Shown here in pieces: positions 31,941 to 43,611 of a stretch of DNA of 64,000 nucleotides. Location of the stretch: assembly GCF_033807715.1 (NCBI RefSeq), contig NC_084599.1:3547625-3611624 (forward strand), given 5' to 3'. Made by a program: the position numbers and the translations under genes. The notes beneath the pieces were generated by a model. It was not told the origin of the DNA and made no database searches. It saw only the letters and a list, made by a program, of their open reading frames with translations. Every line of letters starts with the position of its first letter. Positions within the stretch are counted from its first letter, which is position 1. This stretch comes from Cololabis saira (lineage: Eukaryota > Chordata > Actinopteri > Beloniformes > Belonidae).

Positions 31941-34160
31941 CTCAATGAATTCTGAAGTAGCTTCACAGTCTTTGAACTCTGCATAGCCCATGTCCCGCAA
32001 GGTGCGAAGCGCCACTGCCACAGAGTTGCTCAAAGTCTGAGCAGCCAGGGAGACCTTGATTGAGTTTATGAGGAGATAGTTCAAATGAAGAAGGCATTGA
32101 ACCCATTTCTATTGCGGTCCTATATACATAATCATGCAAACATGCCTTCATCTTCTGATTAGCGAAGTTCACATGCTTATCTGTAACTCTGTTGGCAGCA
32201 TGTAGTCCACTTTTCACTTGGACATTGTTCAGGTGAACTATGTAGCTCCAATTGATGCTGCCAGTCATGCCTCTTATTGGGCTGTACGCCTGCAAGATCA
32301 GAATATTTTGTCACTGTACATGTCAAATGTAAAGCTCCACATTCTCCACAATTATGTAAATACAATAATAAATGTATAAAAGGAAAAATAGATTCAACCA
32401 GAGCAAATAGGCAATAATCTGAAAGTACCTGCAACATATTGCGTGTCAGCTTCAGCATGTGGCAAGCGTCCATCACGACAAAAACATCGTCATGGGTTAC
32501 TGGATGTGGAAAATGAGTCTTCAAAGGCTCAGAGGGGTTTCCTCTTAGATCACATCCAAGTTGGGTGCACATACTGACATTGGATGCGTGGCCATCCATT
32601 GTCATGCACACCACCCGTATCTGACGACGATGAAGCTCCTCCAATGCATGCTCTACCAAGACATTCTGGGTTTCTGGTGTGAGGTTCTTGGTCAAATAAT
32701 ACGCAATTGGAGCTCTCCAATAACCTTTAAGCCCAACCACCATGAACACATGAGCCTCAGAAGCAATGTCGGTCTCATTCAATCGATCCCCCATGTCCAC
32801 ATATCCGGACATTGTTTGTGTCTGAGGATCATATTGAACGTGCTTTTTTATGGCCATGGCATCCAGTATCATCTTCTTGACGCCGCCTTTCCAGCATGTC
32901 CAACATCATTTTGTTGAGACCAGGTTTGGCATTAAGAGAGCTCAGCCACCTTAGTAAAATTAAAAAGTAGCCATTCAACCACATTTCCATTTATCAATTA
33001 ACCTAAGCAGGCCTATTGTGGACAGTGGACATACTAATGCCACTTTTCCACTAGTCTCGCTTCAGCCCGGCTCGGCTCGGCGCGGCTCGACACGGCTCCA
33101 CCCGTGTGTTTTTGCACAGCCAGGTGAGAAGTGGGGGGGTTGGGGTGAAGCTGCTGTGACGTACTCGATTGCGCAGCACCTTTGTTTGTGTCGGCGCTGA
33201 TGAGAAGTCAGCTGGAGCCAGGAGCGGCTGAGAAAAAAACAGCCCGTCTACATCGCTTTTTTAATTTTCTCGACAGCCACCAGGTTTATGAACATCTGCA
33301 CCTCAGAGTTGGATCACCAAACAGACGTTTGTGCTGTATAATAAAATCGCCGCGAGTCGCGAGTCGCCTCGCGCTGACTCCCGCTTCCTGATTCAAACGT
33401 TTGACGGCCCCGTCCCCCCGACCAATCAGAGGCGTGGAGGGTGGTGACGGCCCCGCCCCCCGACCAATCAGTGGCGCGGAGGGTGGTGACGTCAGAAATA
33501 GTCCCTGCTCAGCCCGCTATAGAACCTCGCTGAAATGGTTACAGAAAAATGTATCGGCTTGGAGCGGCTCTACCCGCCTCAGCCCTAGTGCAAAAGGGCA
33601 AAACGGGGCCGTGGCGGGTAGAACCGAGGTAAAGCGAGACTAGTGCAAAAGGGCCATAAAAGTAGCTACAATATCAAAATGTATCAGCACGAGACATTGA
33701 GCTGTTCAATAATATTAACCATTCATAATAATACAGTCTGCAATGCTTAAGTGATTAAAATAATTTAATGTAAAATTAGATATCTTTAAGAATACCTCTA
33801 CAATGAGCTGGGATGTGGGAGGTGAATATGAAGGGAGTCCCTCAGATAATGGTAAGCCTTTGGACCATGCAAATGGAGAGTGAGGGCAAACTCTCTCTGG
33901 GCCTGGGTGTATTCTGCACCGTGTCTTGACAGGAGGTGAACAGGAAGATCTGAAATTCAATAGCAAAAGTGATTTAGTGTACCACCTTTTAATAATAACT
34001 AGGAAGTCAATAAAGGACATGAAATAAACAAAATATTCAACGTAAATAATATTTTTATTTTACCTGAGTAGCACTCAGCTCTTCATTGATGAGATTTTTG
34101 TTCTTCATCACCTCCAGAAGAGCCCACATATTTCTTTTTGCCCTCCTTTCCCTCGCTAAG
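31941..34160 (-). pseudogene. P-element/THAP9-like transposase gene, decayed but still with splice sites
   Basis: Minus-strand exons follow the order of P-element/THAP9 transposases. A coiled-coil exon ends at 34064 (CAG/gtaaaa). Exon 33949-33796 contains QREFALTLHLHGPKAYHYLR, typical of this family, and ends with an in-frame TAG. Exon 32949-32430 contains WLSSLNAKPGLNK, then a one-base frameshift near 32885, then MILDAMAIKK (first catalytic Asp region), GYWRAPIAYYLT and the TMDGHASNV motif. Exon 32289-32146 (48 codons, GLHAANRVT) follows a 140-nt GT-AG intron in phase. Exon 32054-31941 (38 codons, LAAQTLSNSVAVALR) follows a 91-nt GC-AG intron in phase and ends at GAG/gtaata. The C-terminal part is not found further left. 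A Harbinger MITE (33038-33657) sits in one intron. Stop plus frameshift make this a pseudogene. Confidence 0.85.
33038..33657. mobile_element. PIF/Harbinger-type MITE, 620 bp
   Basis: Ends tgccacttttccactagtct and the complement of tggcccttttgcactagtct, flanked by TAA on both sides. GC-rich interior with repeated 'ggcccc...gaccaatca' blocks. Inserted in an intron of the P-element-like pseudogene. Fragments of the same family are at 34640-35130 and 59783-60070. Confidence 0.75.
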
Positions 34161-34639
34161 GCATTGGACTTAACTCTTACTCAACCTTACAGAGGCTTCA
34201 TTAATCTTGGCCTTTACAGCCTTGGGGCAAGCAGGCAATACGTACAGGTGGTCAGGAGCCTGTCGCTTGCGGCTCTTTCGCCTCGGTCCAATGGCTCCCT
34301 GTTGCTTTGGCAAAATATAAAATATATAAACAATAGTAATATGGAAGACATTTTTTAACAACTCAATGTTCACGGCTCAATGCTGTGGGCCTAAAGATAT
34401 TTATACGTTATCCAATTCTCCAATAAAAGGTTAGTGTGTTGATTGCAATGGTTACCTATGGTGTAGTTTTAATGTTTGCACAATGTTTATTCAAGTGACA
34501 TATCAAATGCAAATACTCACAACCTCAGGCGAGGTGATAAAAGGAGCTATGTCATAGCTCCTTGTATCACGGTGTGCTGAAGCAGGGACACATTTAAAAG
34601 ATGCAGGACTGCCGTTTGAAGTCAGCGCGAAAGTAGCCC

Positions 34640-35130
34640 GCGGCTTCCTCTTTTTATTCAACAGGCAATGGCAGCAAAAGTCTGTTTGGTGATCCAACTC
34701 TGAGGTGCAGATGTTCATAAACCTGGTGGCTGAGGAGAGAATTAAAAAGGGATGTAGACGGGCGATAAGGAACGACCAGATCTACCAGGAGCTCTGTCAC
34801 TTCATAGCTGCTCGCGGCTCCGGCTGATTTCTCATCAGCGCCGACGAACAAAATTTTTTAAAAAAGCGTTGCCGCTTATGGCTTCTCTCACTCTCATTAT
34901 TTTACCTAAAATTGAATACAAGCCACAGACCCAGCAGCACATTTATCATCTCATCCAGGTTCTACATCTTCAGTGTTGTTGTCTTCTCTGTTTAGATCAC
35001 ACAATCAAATACGTCACAGCAGCTTCGCTCCAACCCGCTCACTTCTCACCTGGGTGTTGAAAAACAAACGAGGACGAGGCGAGGACGAGGCAGGACGAGT
35101 CGGGGCGCGCTGAGTAGGTACTAGTGGATA
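34640..35130. repeat. Diverged copy of the 33038 MITE family
   Basis: Shares, partly inverted, the 'gatccaactctgaggtgcagatgttcataaac' region, the 'ctgatttctcatcagcgcc' region and the terminal 'ctcacttctcacctggg' and 'actagtggataa' motifs. The 34555-34614 stretch is a fragment of the 225-bp hAT MITE. Confidence 0.55.
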
Positions 35131-35154
35131 AGCGCCACTATCGTTGGTTGTGCC

Positions 35155-36390
35155 TACATGCCGAACAGCAGTATAAAGTATCCGGCCTGCTTGGAATCCT
35201 TGGGAGGGTTACTTGATGGTGCTCCAACTGATGACTGCATTGTTTTACTGGGGGAATTCAATGCTTACATAGGTGATGACAATGTTACCGGGAGGGGCGT
35301 GATTGGGATTAATGGCTTCCCCGATCTGACCCTGAGCAGTGCTCTGTTATTGGACTCGTATACTTGTCACAGTTTTTCCATAACAAACACCATGTTCATG
35401 CATAAGGGTCATCAGTGCACATGATGGACACCCAAGTGCCGGGGGTTGATGATCGACTTTGTTGTCCTTTTTATCTGAACTTTAGTGGTTTGGGTAAAGA
35501 GAAGAGCTGAGCTGTCAACTGATCATCTGGATCATCTGGAGTCAGATACGCTGGCGGAGGAGTAAGTTTGACAGACCTGGCAGACCTAAACATGTTGTGA
35601 GGGTCTGTTGGGAACATCTAGCTGAGCCCTCTGTCAGGGACGTCTGCAATACCCACCTCTGGGAAAACATTCTCCTGGATTCCGAGGGAGGCTGGAGACA
35701 TTGAGTCTGAGTGGACAATGTTCTCTGCCTCAATTGTCAAGGTCTCTGGTGCCTGCCATGGCTGCAATCCCCGAACCCGGTGGTGGACACCGGAAGTAAT
35801 GGATGCTGTTGGACTGAAAAAGGAGCCCTATCAGACCATATTGGCCTGTCCCCTTACTGATGCAATTGATGGTTGCCAGCAGGCCAAGCAAGCAATAGCC
35901 CGGGTAGCCCAGGAGGCAAAAACATGGGTTTGGGAGAAGGACTATTGGTCCGCCTCCCAAACCCGAATCGTCGAGGCACCCCGCCACGACTGCTACCCAG
36001 CCCACATTGCACCGGCCTGCCATGGTCCTTCCTGCGGGTGGTGGGCCTACAGGAAGGCGGGCCCACGTCGCCGTTTCGGGCTGAGCCCGGCCGGGTCCCA
36101 CGGGCAAAGACCCGGCCACCAGGCGCTCGCCTACGAGCCCCAACCCCAGGCCTGGCTCCAGGGCGGGGCCCCGGTGACGCCGATCCGGGCGATGTAACGG
36201 CCCTTGCTTGCATTCTTCTCATGGTAGGCTTATGAACCGCTCTTAGTCTGGCCCGTCACCCAGGACCTGTTTGCCATGGGAGACCCTACCAGGGGCGAAA
36301 GTGCCCCCGACAACATAGCTCCTAGGATCACTCGGGCACACAAACCCCTCCACCACAGTAAGGTGGCGGTTCAAGGAGGGGAATGATGAA
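35155..36390 (+). pseudogene. LINE (RTE-like) endonuclease fragment plus 3' end
   Basis: The plus strand encodes an exonuclease/endonuclease segment with DDCIVLLGEFNAYIGDDNV (GDFN-type motif with E for D) followed by MIDFVV, then after frame changes SGACHGCNPRTRWWTPEVMDA and a helical linker to about 35960. The reverse transcriptase is absent: sequence passes directly into a GC-rich 3' region (35960-36390, with 'ggcccgtcacccaggacctg') that ends LINE copies of this kind in fish. A large internal deletion is therefore inferred. Confidence 0.75.
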
Positions 36391-36399
36391 CTCATCTGG

Positions 36400-38085
36400 T
36401 TAATATCCTATGGAAACCAAAGCGAAATCACACCTAATTCCTCACATTTGAATTGTATTTTTGTTGGTTGCTAAGTATCTGTGCAGCACTTAGCTACCAA
36501 ACACCACTGCATTGCATTGTGGGAAGTTTCTGTTTAGCTAGTGTCCATCAATCCACACTAATACATTTCTCCAGAATGAGTATGGATACAGCATACTATT
36601 GTGAACGTACTAATGTTTCGGACGCACTAAAACATCTCACATACTGTTTTTGCTACTCATTAGGGTGGAAGGATGGCATTTCGGACGCAGCACAGATATA
36701 CAGAAGGGTTAACAGGACAAAGGTGTAGACGATCAGGGCCGATGGGAAACAGGGAAGTCAAAACAAAACTTAAACACAAAGACACGCCCAACCGAAACAA
36801 ACCGTGACAAGTATTTTTTTATGGCAGATCTAAGCCAAACAGTGATGCGAGTGTGGAGAACAGGTTGGATTATTGTTTTACAAAAGATAATTGCAGTTCC
36901 TGAGGCACATCAAACGCTCTGAACTCAAAAGAAGTGAAACCAGATTGTGCTTTGCGTAACAGTGAATCATAAAGTTTAAATAATCAGCACTGATGCCAAG
37001 GTAAACTGATCTTCAAATCAACAGAAACCCATCCATCAAACCATTTTTTACTGCTCCTCAGTGAGGTGAATTGTGTTTGTTCCTGTTTAGCTCACTTGTG
37101 GGATAATGGAAATAATCACTGCCTCCATAGAGAGAGTTAGTGGAACTGGGACATGGCCGGCTTCAATCACAGCGACTCCATGGCAAATTTCTAATGTCCA
37201 AGTTTTGCTTGGATTTATGCCCAAAATGGTTACAACATCTAAGAGACCTCCACTGACTCACCCATGTCTTTCATATTTGTTATTTGCCATTTACCACACT
37301 CCTTTTCCTCTTTCTGCACATGATAATGACAAATTTTAGCCAAGGGTGAGGACAAAGTCACACGTAAAAAGATCAAATGAATGATAAATGAATAGGATTT
37401 CATATTGAAGTAGCTAAAAATCTGATGGAAAAAGATCAGCTTTTCTGTTAACACTGTCACAAAACAAAAATTGCCACTTTAGGTGGAAAAGAAATAGTAA
37501 CAATTTATAAAGCATGGCAGCCGCAGAAGTAGGACCTGGTTTCTGTCCAGTTGAGCGCTCTTTTTTTTTCTTTTTTTACTACCATTAAAAATACACATAT
37601 AACAAGCACCTCCCAAATACACACACAGCAGGTGGGGTTTCAAAGTGTGTACATAATACATACAGAGAGTACATATTATTTACATTTAAAGGAGCCGTCT
37701 GTAAGAAATGGCCAAAACTGGTACTGCAGTCACTTTCAAAATACTGTTGAGCGGCGTGTACCCTCCCCCTCCTCCCCCCGACCAGAGGTTGCCAGGTAGG
37801 CTGCAGAATGCAGCAGGAACGTAGGCTGCCATGGCTGCGATAATTAGAGCCGAGCTGGCAACCCGGATGCCGTGGAGGGAGGGTGGCTACCTCTTCTTTT
37901 AGAACCAGTGAAACTACAAAACAACTGGCAAGTCTACAAGATGTAACTGAACTTTACTCAGTTCTCTTTTATTGGAATCAAGTTGTTGACTTGTTATAGA
38001 GTTTCCTGGCTCAGGTTATTTGTATATGTTCATGTTTTGTAATCAAACTTAGTACATTTATCATTATTATTATTTAATGATGCTG
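36400..38085. other. No gene recognised; scattered repeat traces
   Basis: 36690-36800 resembles part of the repeat at 61800-61900 (gggaaacag...aacacaaagacac). 37690-37915 looks like a diverged MITE beginning ggagccgtctgtaagaaatg. The rest shows nothing I can support. Confidence 0.4.
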
Positions 38086-38089
38086 GTTC

Positions 38090-38318
38090 TGGCCGAGCGG
38101 TGGCTTAGTGGTTCTCTCCATTCTCACCAGTGCTTCCATGTATAATCCAGGTTCCTCCCACAGTCCTAAAACATGCATGCTTGGTTAATTAATGATTTGA
38201 AATGACACATAGGTGAGTGGGAGTGTGCATTGATGTTTGTATATGTGGCCGTGTGATAGACTGGTGACCTGTCCAGGGTGAACCCCGGCCTCTCGCCTGT
38301 GATTAGTTGGGATAGGCA
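38090..38318 (+). repeat. SINE-like fish repeat fragment
   Basis: Contains 'gcggtggcttagtggttctc', 'ccaggttcctcccacagtcc', 'aaacatgcatg' and 'gtgacctgtccagggtgaac', the same phrases and order as the minus-strand repeat at 57683-58036. Confidence 0.65.
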
Positions 38319-38375
38319 AGAGTGCGGCGCACAAAAAACGTGCGTACGCCACTTTCTACGCTCACGGTCGGATGT

Positions 38376-39285
38376 TCAAAAAGTGAGTTGAACGCGAAAA
38401 GATGCAGTCTTTCACGCACACATCAAGTCTGGCGTACGCACTTTTCTGAGGATGGGCGCAGACTCGGCGCAGAGATGGCGCAGAGCAGGGAGCAGAGCAG
38501 GGCGAGCCTGCGCGCATCGCATACATATTTGTTGCAAGTTGCTTGGCGACCGAAAAAAAGTTTCATAACCATATATTGATAAATGATTCAATTGATCCTG
38601 ATATGAGGCATGGGAATGCTATATTTTATTTTAAATTAACATTTTATTGTTAAAAGAGCAAAAGAATATCACATTTCTACCACTTTTAAACACACCAGGT
38701 ATGTCCAAATTCTGGGAGATTTCTCTCCACTTTTGTCCCTTTTTATTGATGTCCCGATAGGCCTGCAGTCTCATCCCACAAGACCTGGAACCAGGACTAG
38801 ACCTGGACCAGGAACCAGCTCCTCACACAGACTCACAACCAAGATCATTCTTTCTTCCATCTTGATCGTCTCTGATCTACAAGCTGCAAGTTTTTTTTCT
38901 CCCTCCAGCACCTTCTCTCCTATTGGACACCGCCGAGATGCCGTCACAGGGCGCATGGTGGAATTTAAAAATGTTCAATTCGCAGCGGCAGCTTGCGGCA
39001 GCTTGTGCCGTCTTGCGCCGTCTTGCGCCGTCTTGCTGCCCCGGCAACCCGGCGGCGTGCGCCCTGTTGCGTGCCGCCAACCTCGGTGCAAAGCCCTGCA
39101 CCCTTGCGCAGCGGCAGCACATACACAATGGATGGGAAAACGGCGCCAGACAGGAAACAGCTTTTTTCGGTCGCCAAGCAACTTGCAACGAATATGCGCG
39201 CTGCTCTGCACCGAGTCTGCGCCCACTCGCCGACTCTGCGCCACCCCGGCGGTGTTGCCGCGTTCTATGTGAAAGTAGCTTAAGA
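38376..39285. mobile_element. GC-rich MITE with gcgccgtcttgc repeats, inverted relative of 48661-49325
   Basis: The part 38945-39285 (cgccgtcttgcgccgtcttgc ... ttctatgtgaaagtagctt) is the reverse complement, diverged, of 48661-48990, and 38565-38945 matches 48990-49325 in the same sense. Shared landmark: gttgcaagttgcttggcgac. Internal rearrangement has occurred in one copy. Related termini (gtgaaa..cgctt) recur at 49700 and 50030. Confidence 0.65.
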
Positions 39286-39874
39286 CTGGACCATCAGCTG
39301 GTTTAGTCTGGACCTGCTGGTCCAGGACTAAGACTGGACCATCAGCTGGTTTAGTCTGGACCTGCTGGTCCAGGACTAAGACTGGACCATCAGCTGGTTT
39401 AGTCTGGATCTGCTGGTCCAGGACTAAGACTGGACCATCAGCTGGTTTAGTCTGGACCTGCTGGTCCAGGACTAAGACTGGACCATCAGCTGGTTTAGTC
39501 TGGACCTGCTGGTCCAGGACTAAGACTGGACCATCAGCTGGTTTAGTCTGGATCTGCTGGTCCAGGACTAAGACTGGACCATCAGCTGGTTTAGTCTGGA
39601 TCTGCTGGTCCAGGACTAAGACTGGACCATCAGCTGGTTTAGTCTGGATCTGCTGGTCCAGGACTAAGACTGGACCATCAGCTGGTTCAGGTACCAAGAG
39701 GATCTTCTGGATCTCTGTCCTGAACTGGACCAGCTGCTCCGGTTCAGACCAACATGATCTTTCAGCTGGAGCTGCTACAGGTCGGACATCTCTGTCACCA
39801 TGACGACCGTATGGGACGAGGACTGAAGCCAGATCTTTAAAATAACCCATAACTGTGTCTGAACAGACAAACAT
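38975..39874 (-). CDS. Unrecognised 299-codon reading frame with 16-residue repeats
   Basis: The minus strand is open for 299 codons. The N-terminal ~90 residues (YGRHGDRDVRPVAAPAERSC ... FRTEIQKILLVPEP) precede eight tandem 16-residue units of the form PADGPVLVLDQQ(I/V)QTK, encoded by a 48-bp DNA repeat (39286-39700). The last ~90 codons run into the GC-rich MITE and are probably accidental. An inverted partial copy on the plus strand (41510-41893) preserves the N-terminal part and two units in frame, which argues that the frame was once translated. I do not recognise the family; a transposon-encoded or captured sequence is likely. No promoter or splice sites were identified. Confidence 0.35.
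   Translation of the reverse strand: MFVCSDTVMGYFKDLASVLVPYGRHGDRDVRPVAAPAERSCWSEPEQLVQFRTEIQKILLVPEPADGPVLVLDQQIQTKPADGPVLVLDQQIQTKPADGPVLVLDQQIQTKPADGPVLVLDQQVQTKPADGPVLVLDQQVQTKPADGPVLVLDQQIQTKPADGPVLVLDQQVQTKPADGPVLVLDQQVQTKPADGPVLSYFHIERGNTAGVAQSRRVGADSVQSSAHIRCKLLGDRKKLFPVWRRFPIHCVCAAAAQGCRALHRGWRHATGRTPPGCRGSKTAQDGARRHKLPQAAAAN
39286..39700. repeat. Minisatellite, 48-bp unit, about 8.5 copies
   Basis: Unit gactggaccatcagctggtt + tagtctggacctgctggtcc + aggactaa, very homogeneous except for a gga(c/t)ct variant. Two units remain in the inverted partner at 41675-41765. Confidence 0.95.
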
Positions 39875-40133
39875 AAATAAAACGGTTCTCTAAAGTTCTT
39901 TTAAAATAAAACTAACATGTCACGGAAAGGTTTCCGGTCCTCGGGACCCCCTGTCCTGCATGTTTTAGATGTTTCCCTGCTTCAGCACACCGTGATACAA
40001 GGAGCTGTGTCATTAACAGAGTTGTGCAGACCTTGATAATAAGCTAATGAGGACCATTAATTAGAATCAGGTGTGATGATGCAGGGCGACGTACACATAC
40101 AGGACAGGGGGACCCGAGGACGAGGGTTGAAGA

Positions 40134-41189
40134 CCAATGTAAGTATATATTTTTGTTTTTACGAGTGATAAACTGTTTTAAAATTGTATACTGATATAAA
40201 TGCTACAATTTTGGCATCTTTACACTGAACTAAAATTGTGACAATGTTGACCAATCATTCATGTTCCTGTGAGCTTATTTCTAGTAAGGAGCCGGAAGGG
40301 ACAAGGAAGTCCTCGTGGCTTTCATTCAACAGCACTAGAGCGCTTTCATGAAGTCCATGTCATTAGTTAAAGTTTTGCTTTTTAGAAGCAGCATTAACAT
40401 TTAGTAGGGAAATAAAGAAGAGCATGTCAACAAATAAAATTGTACACATGAGAAAAATGTATAATAAATGTAAGTAATATAGGGCTTTTAAATATTAAAA
40501 GATGTCAGATGTGTGCAGTGTATAGGTAAGCGTAGGAAACTCAGGGCAGGGTGCTGTCATCCTCAAACTAAATCCAAGCAGGTGCCTTTGACAAGGTGAA
40601 CAAATTCACGATCGGGTTTCGTTCCATGAAAATATGAGTGATGCTGGACGGCTTCCAACCAAAACCCTCAGGTTTCAACAGTACTATCCAGACTTTGATG
40701 ACAAGTTGGTGACGATGATTAATTAGAATCAGGTTTGTTAAAGCAGTGAAACATCTAAAACATGCAGGACACCGGCCCTTCTGGATTCAGTTTGACACCT
40801 AAATTATGATGTTCTTTGCTTTGCGTTGCGTTCGGTGAAGAGTTGTGGTTTTATTATGATCGTACGGGTTGGTGAATGTTTATGGGCAGCGTTAGTGCAT
40901 CATTACACTCTGCTTTTCTTGTTTGTATTTTAAGAACCGACACCAGAATTTTTGGTGGATGAAAAACGGCTCCTCGTTCTGCTTTATTGTCATGCATATT
41001 ATAATAACGGATTAAGACCAATGTACACGTTTATTGAGTCTTACACATTATGGATGTCCGCGATCACCTCTCTCATAAGTATAACAATGTGAACAAAATA
41101 TTCCAACGGGATTATCGAGGTGCAAACGTGAGAAATAAAGAGCAAAATTGCTGTAACTCGGAGTGTTGCATCCGCAGGAGGAGAGACAG
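40134..41189. other. No gene recognised
   Basis: Only fragments of the 225-bp hAT MITE (39937-40133 complete but diverged, and 40678-40784 half) are recognisable. The remainder is AT-rich and shows no family features. Confidence 0.45.
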
Positions 41190-41457
41190 GTGTCGTGCCA
41201 AAAAGTGATTGCCTCCCCGAATCTAATTTCTCCCCTGAAAATGGGTCTTTTTACCTGCCAAAAATTGATTGAAGACCAAATACAGTTAATGAAAAGTTGT
41301 TTCTGCCTAAATCTGACTTGATCTCATTCTTGAGCTTCATAATCTGAAATCTGACGGTTTAGCGCTCTCGTTCAGCGGGCTGCAGTGCGCGCTCCCGCGG
41401 CCACAAATCAGAAGAAATCAGATTCTGGCAGACAATCACTTTTTGGCACAACACCGG
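41190..41457. mobile_element. MITE, 268 bp
   Basis: Ends gtgtcgtgccaaaaagtgat and atcactttttggcacaacac are inverted copies (one mismatch). Superfamily not assignable; flanks show no clear duplication. Confidence 0.65.
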
Positions 41458-41504
41458 TTTTTGCTTCAAAATTAATTTTAATGTTTTTCTGTCCAGACAC
41501 AGTT

Positions 41505-42100
41505 ATGGGATGTTTAGGGTCTGGCTTTTATCTCCAGTAGTCCTCCCATACGGTCGTCATGACGACAGACAGATGTCCGACCTGCAGCAGCTCCAGCTGA
41601 AGCATCATGTTGGTCTGAACCGGAGCAGCTGGTCCAGTTCAGGACAGAGATCCAGGAGGATCCTCTTGGTACCTGAACCAGCTGATGGTCCAGTCTTAGT
41701 CCTGGACCATCAGATCCAGACTAAACCAGCTGATGGTCCAGTCTTAGTCCTGGACCAGCAGATCAGTTTGGTGCCTGAGGACTCGCTCCTGATCCTGCAT
41801 CAGCAGGTTCCTCTAACGGAGCCAAAGCTCCATCAGGATTTGCAGGTTCCATCGTTGAGCTCCTTTAGTTGTTTGTTCAGATCATGTGGTTGATTGTGAG
41901 ATTGTTGCAGCTCCACTCTTGTGTAACTTATCTGGTGATGTGGGGACTGTCATGTCCTTCACGTGGTCGTGAACTTATTGTTGACGTTAAGTTTCCTCAT
42001 ATTCTGCACTTCACTGCATCACCAGTGAGTGTCGCCAACGGACAAAACCTCGGAAAAGTGCGTACAACAGCCTTAATGTGTGAGTGACGGACCGCAGCTT
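41505..42100 (+). pseudogene. Inverted partner of the 39.3-39.85 kb frame joined to a BEL gag 3' fragment
   Basis: 41510-41770 repeats, in opposite orientation, the sequence at 39700-39874 plus two 48-bp units. 41865-42100 then matches the 3' part of the BEL/Pao-like gag at 12490-12700 (CNLSGDVGT-, HFTASPVSVA-like segments) with stops. The two are fused without an obvious junction signal. Confidence 0.55.
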
Positions 42101-42189
42101 TCTACGTTCACGTCATTCTTTGTACATCCGACCGTGAGCGTAGAAAGTGGCGTACGCACGTTTTTTGTGCGCCGCACTCTTAGTACATA

Positions 42190-43120
42190 AGGCCCCTGGT
42201 TCAAATTAATGGTCCTCATTACTTTAGTTTAGTTTAGTTTTATTTAGCACATACAATGAAAATAACATCACACAAATAAGTGCAGTTAAAAGAAACTGTG
42301 CAGGATGGAGTGAGCAAGCCAGTAGGCTTATGAGGAGCCCCCACCTAATAACATTTAACAATATAGTTATGAGGATAGAAAATCATAAAATAATAAAAAA
42401 TAATACATCATAAAAATTGCATGTAGAACATGAATGAAAATAAAAAAATTGCTGTTGGACATGATCATGAAAATATGAATATGATGCTGAACAAATGGCA
42501 ACACAGAATATGAAGTACAAAAGAAACATTAACAGTGGGAAAAGCAAGAGCTTTCTTGGCTACACTGATGAATTGAATGTTCTCTTGAGCGACTTTTGAA
42601 GATGGATAGGGACCTACAAGTGTTTGCAATATGGTACCAACTATTAGCTTGTTATCAAGGTCTGGACAGTTCTGTTGTTGACACAGCTCCTTGTATGACG
42701 GTGTGCTGAAGCAGGGAAACATCTAAACATGCAGGACAGATGTCTCGGATCAGGGTTGAAGACCACTGATGTAGTTGATCCAGAAGTACAAATAACGTTC
42801 TTTACTATACGACTGAATTCCTTGTTGGGTGATTCTTAAAAGCCCCCTCCAAACCACTATTACACTAAGAACAGGTGCAGTTGCACTGTGTATTTCTTCG
42901 TATTTTCTACCGCATTCTTTCCTTCTCTGTGCTGTGAATGCTGCGCTGACTAAGAGGTTTCATAAGGCAAGACATTTATATTTCAGTTCACTGATAAGAT
43001 CACACATATGAAAGGCCTCAGGCTTGTGTGAAGATGAGGGCTCATAAATCACGGGCTCTGGCGTGTCATACTCGCCACATCCCTGTCAAGAGTTCATGGC
43101 TTTCTGCCTCCAGACCAGAC
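42190..43120. other. No gene recognised
   Basis: 42650-42770 is half of the 225-bp hAT MITE. 42220-42370 resembles a common fish repeat start (ttagtttagttttatttagcac). The rest is unassigned. Confidence 0.4.
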
Positions 43121-43124
43121 TTAA

Positions 43125-43465
43125 AGGAGCATGAGACAGGATTGTGGCAGAATTTATGAAAAAAATTCATATACGTTTTAAGTTTTCTAGTGATAATGTC
43201 AGATGAAGCGTTCCAAACCAAAAAGAATGTTTCCTCTAGTGTATCTCTCCGTTGCCTTGAACAGGCTGTGTGCTGCAAAATGTGCTGCAATTCCGGGCCG
43301 GAATTTCCCGCGCTGTCCTGCAGATGTGACGTCACATGGCGCTGTATGTGCGTTCTCCCCGTTCTCCCGTGCCGGCTTCACTGTTGGCTGCAGTACCCCC
43401 GACGTCCGTCGTGGTGAAGGGTGGCGCTAGAGAGTCTCTTTTCTTAAAAGGAGCCTCATGCTCCT
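43125..43465 (+). mobile_element. TTAA-flanked MITE, copy 3
   Basis: 341 bp starting aggagcatgagacagg and ending cctcatgctcct between two TTAA. Same orientation as copy 2. Confidence 0.88.
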
Positions 43466-43611
43466 TTAACTAGAGTCTATCACACATCACACTAAGGAAT
43501 GTGAAAGAAAATGCTGAGAAAAGAATGTGTACAGCAAAGGAACTGCAGGCTTTTTAAATGTGTTTACATGAATATTTGGACCACAGCGAAGACATCCATC
43601 GGAACCGCATA

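Larger units (their letters stand above)
38319..42180. repeat. 3.86-kb block bounded by a 57-bp perfect inverted repeat
   Basis: Positions 38319-38375 are the exact reverse complement of 42124-42180 (agagtgcggcgcacaaaaaa...). Weaker inverted similarity continues inward for another ~70-80 bp on each side. Farther in, the minisatellite region 39286-39850 and its flank recur inverted at about 41505-41770. The interior also holds a MITE, hAT fragments, a second MITE (41190-41457) and a BEL gag piece. Flanks aggca/tagta give no clear target duplication. Confidence 0.8.

Noticed and set aside
35718..36235. Open frames of 120-159 codons beyond the LINE coding part
   Set aside because: After about 35960 the sequence is the GC-rich 3' end of the LINE; frames on both strands there have no family features.
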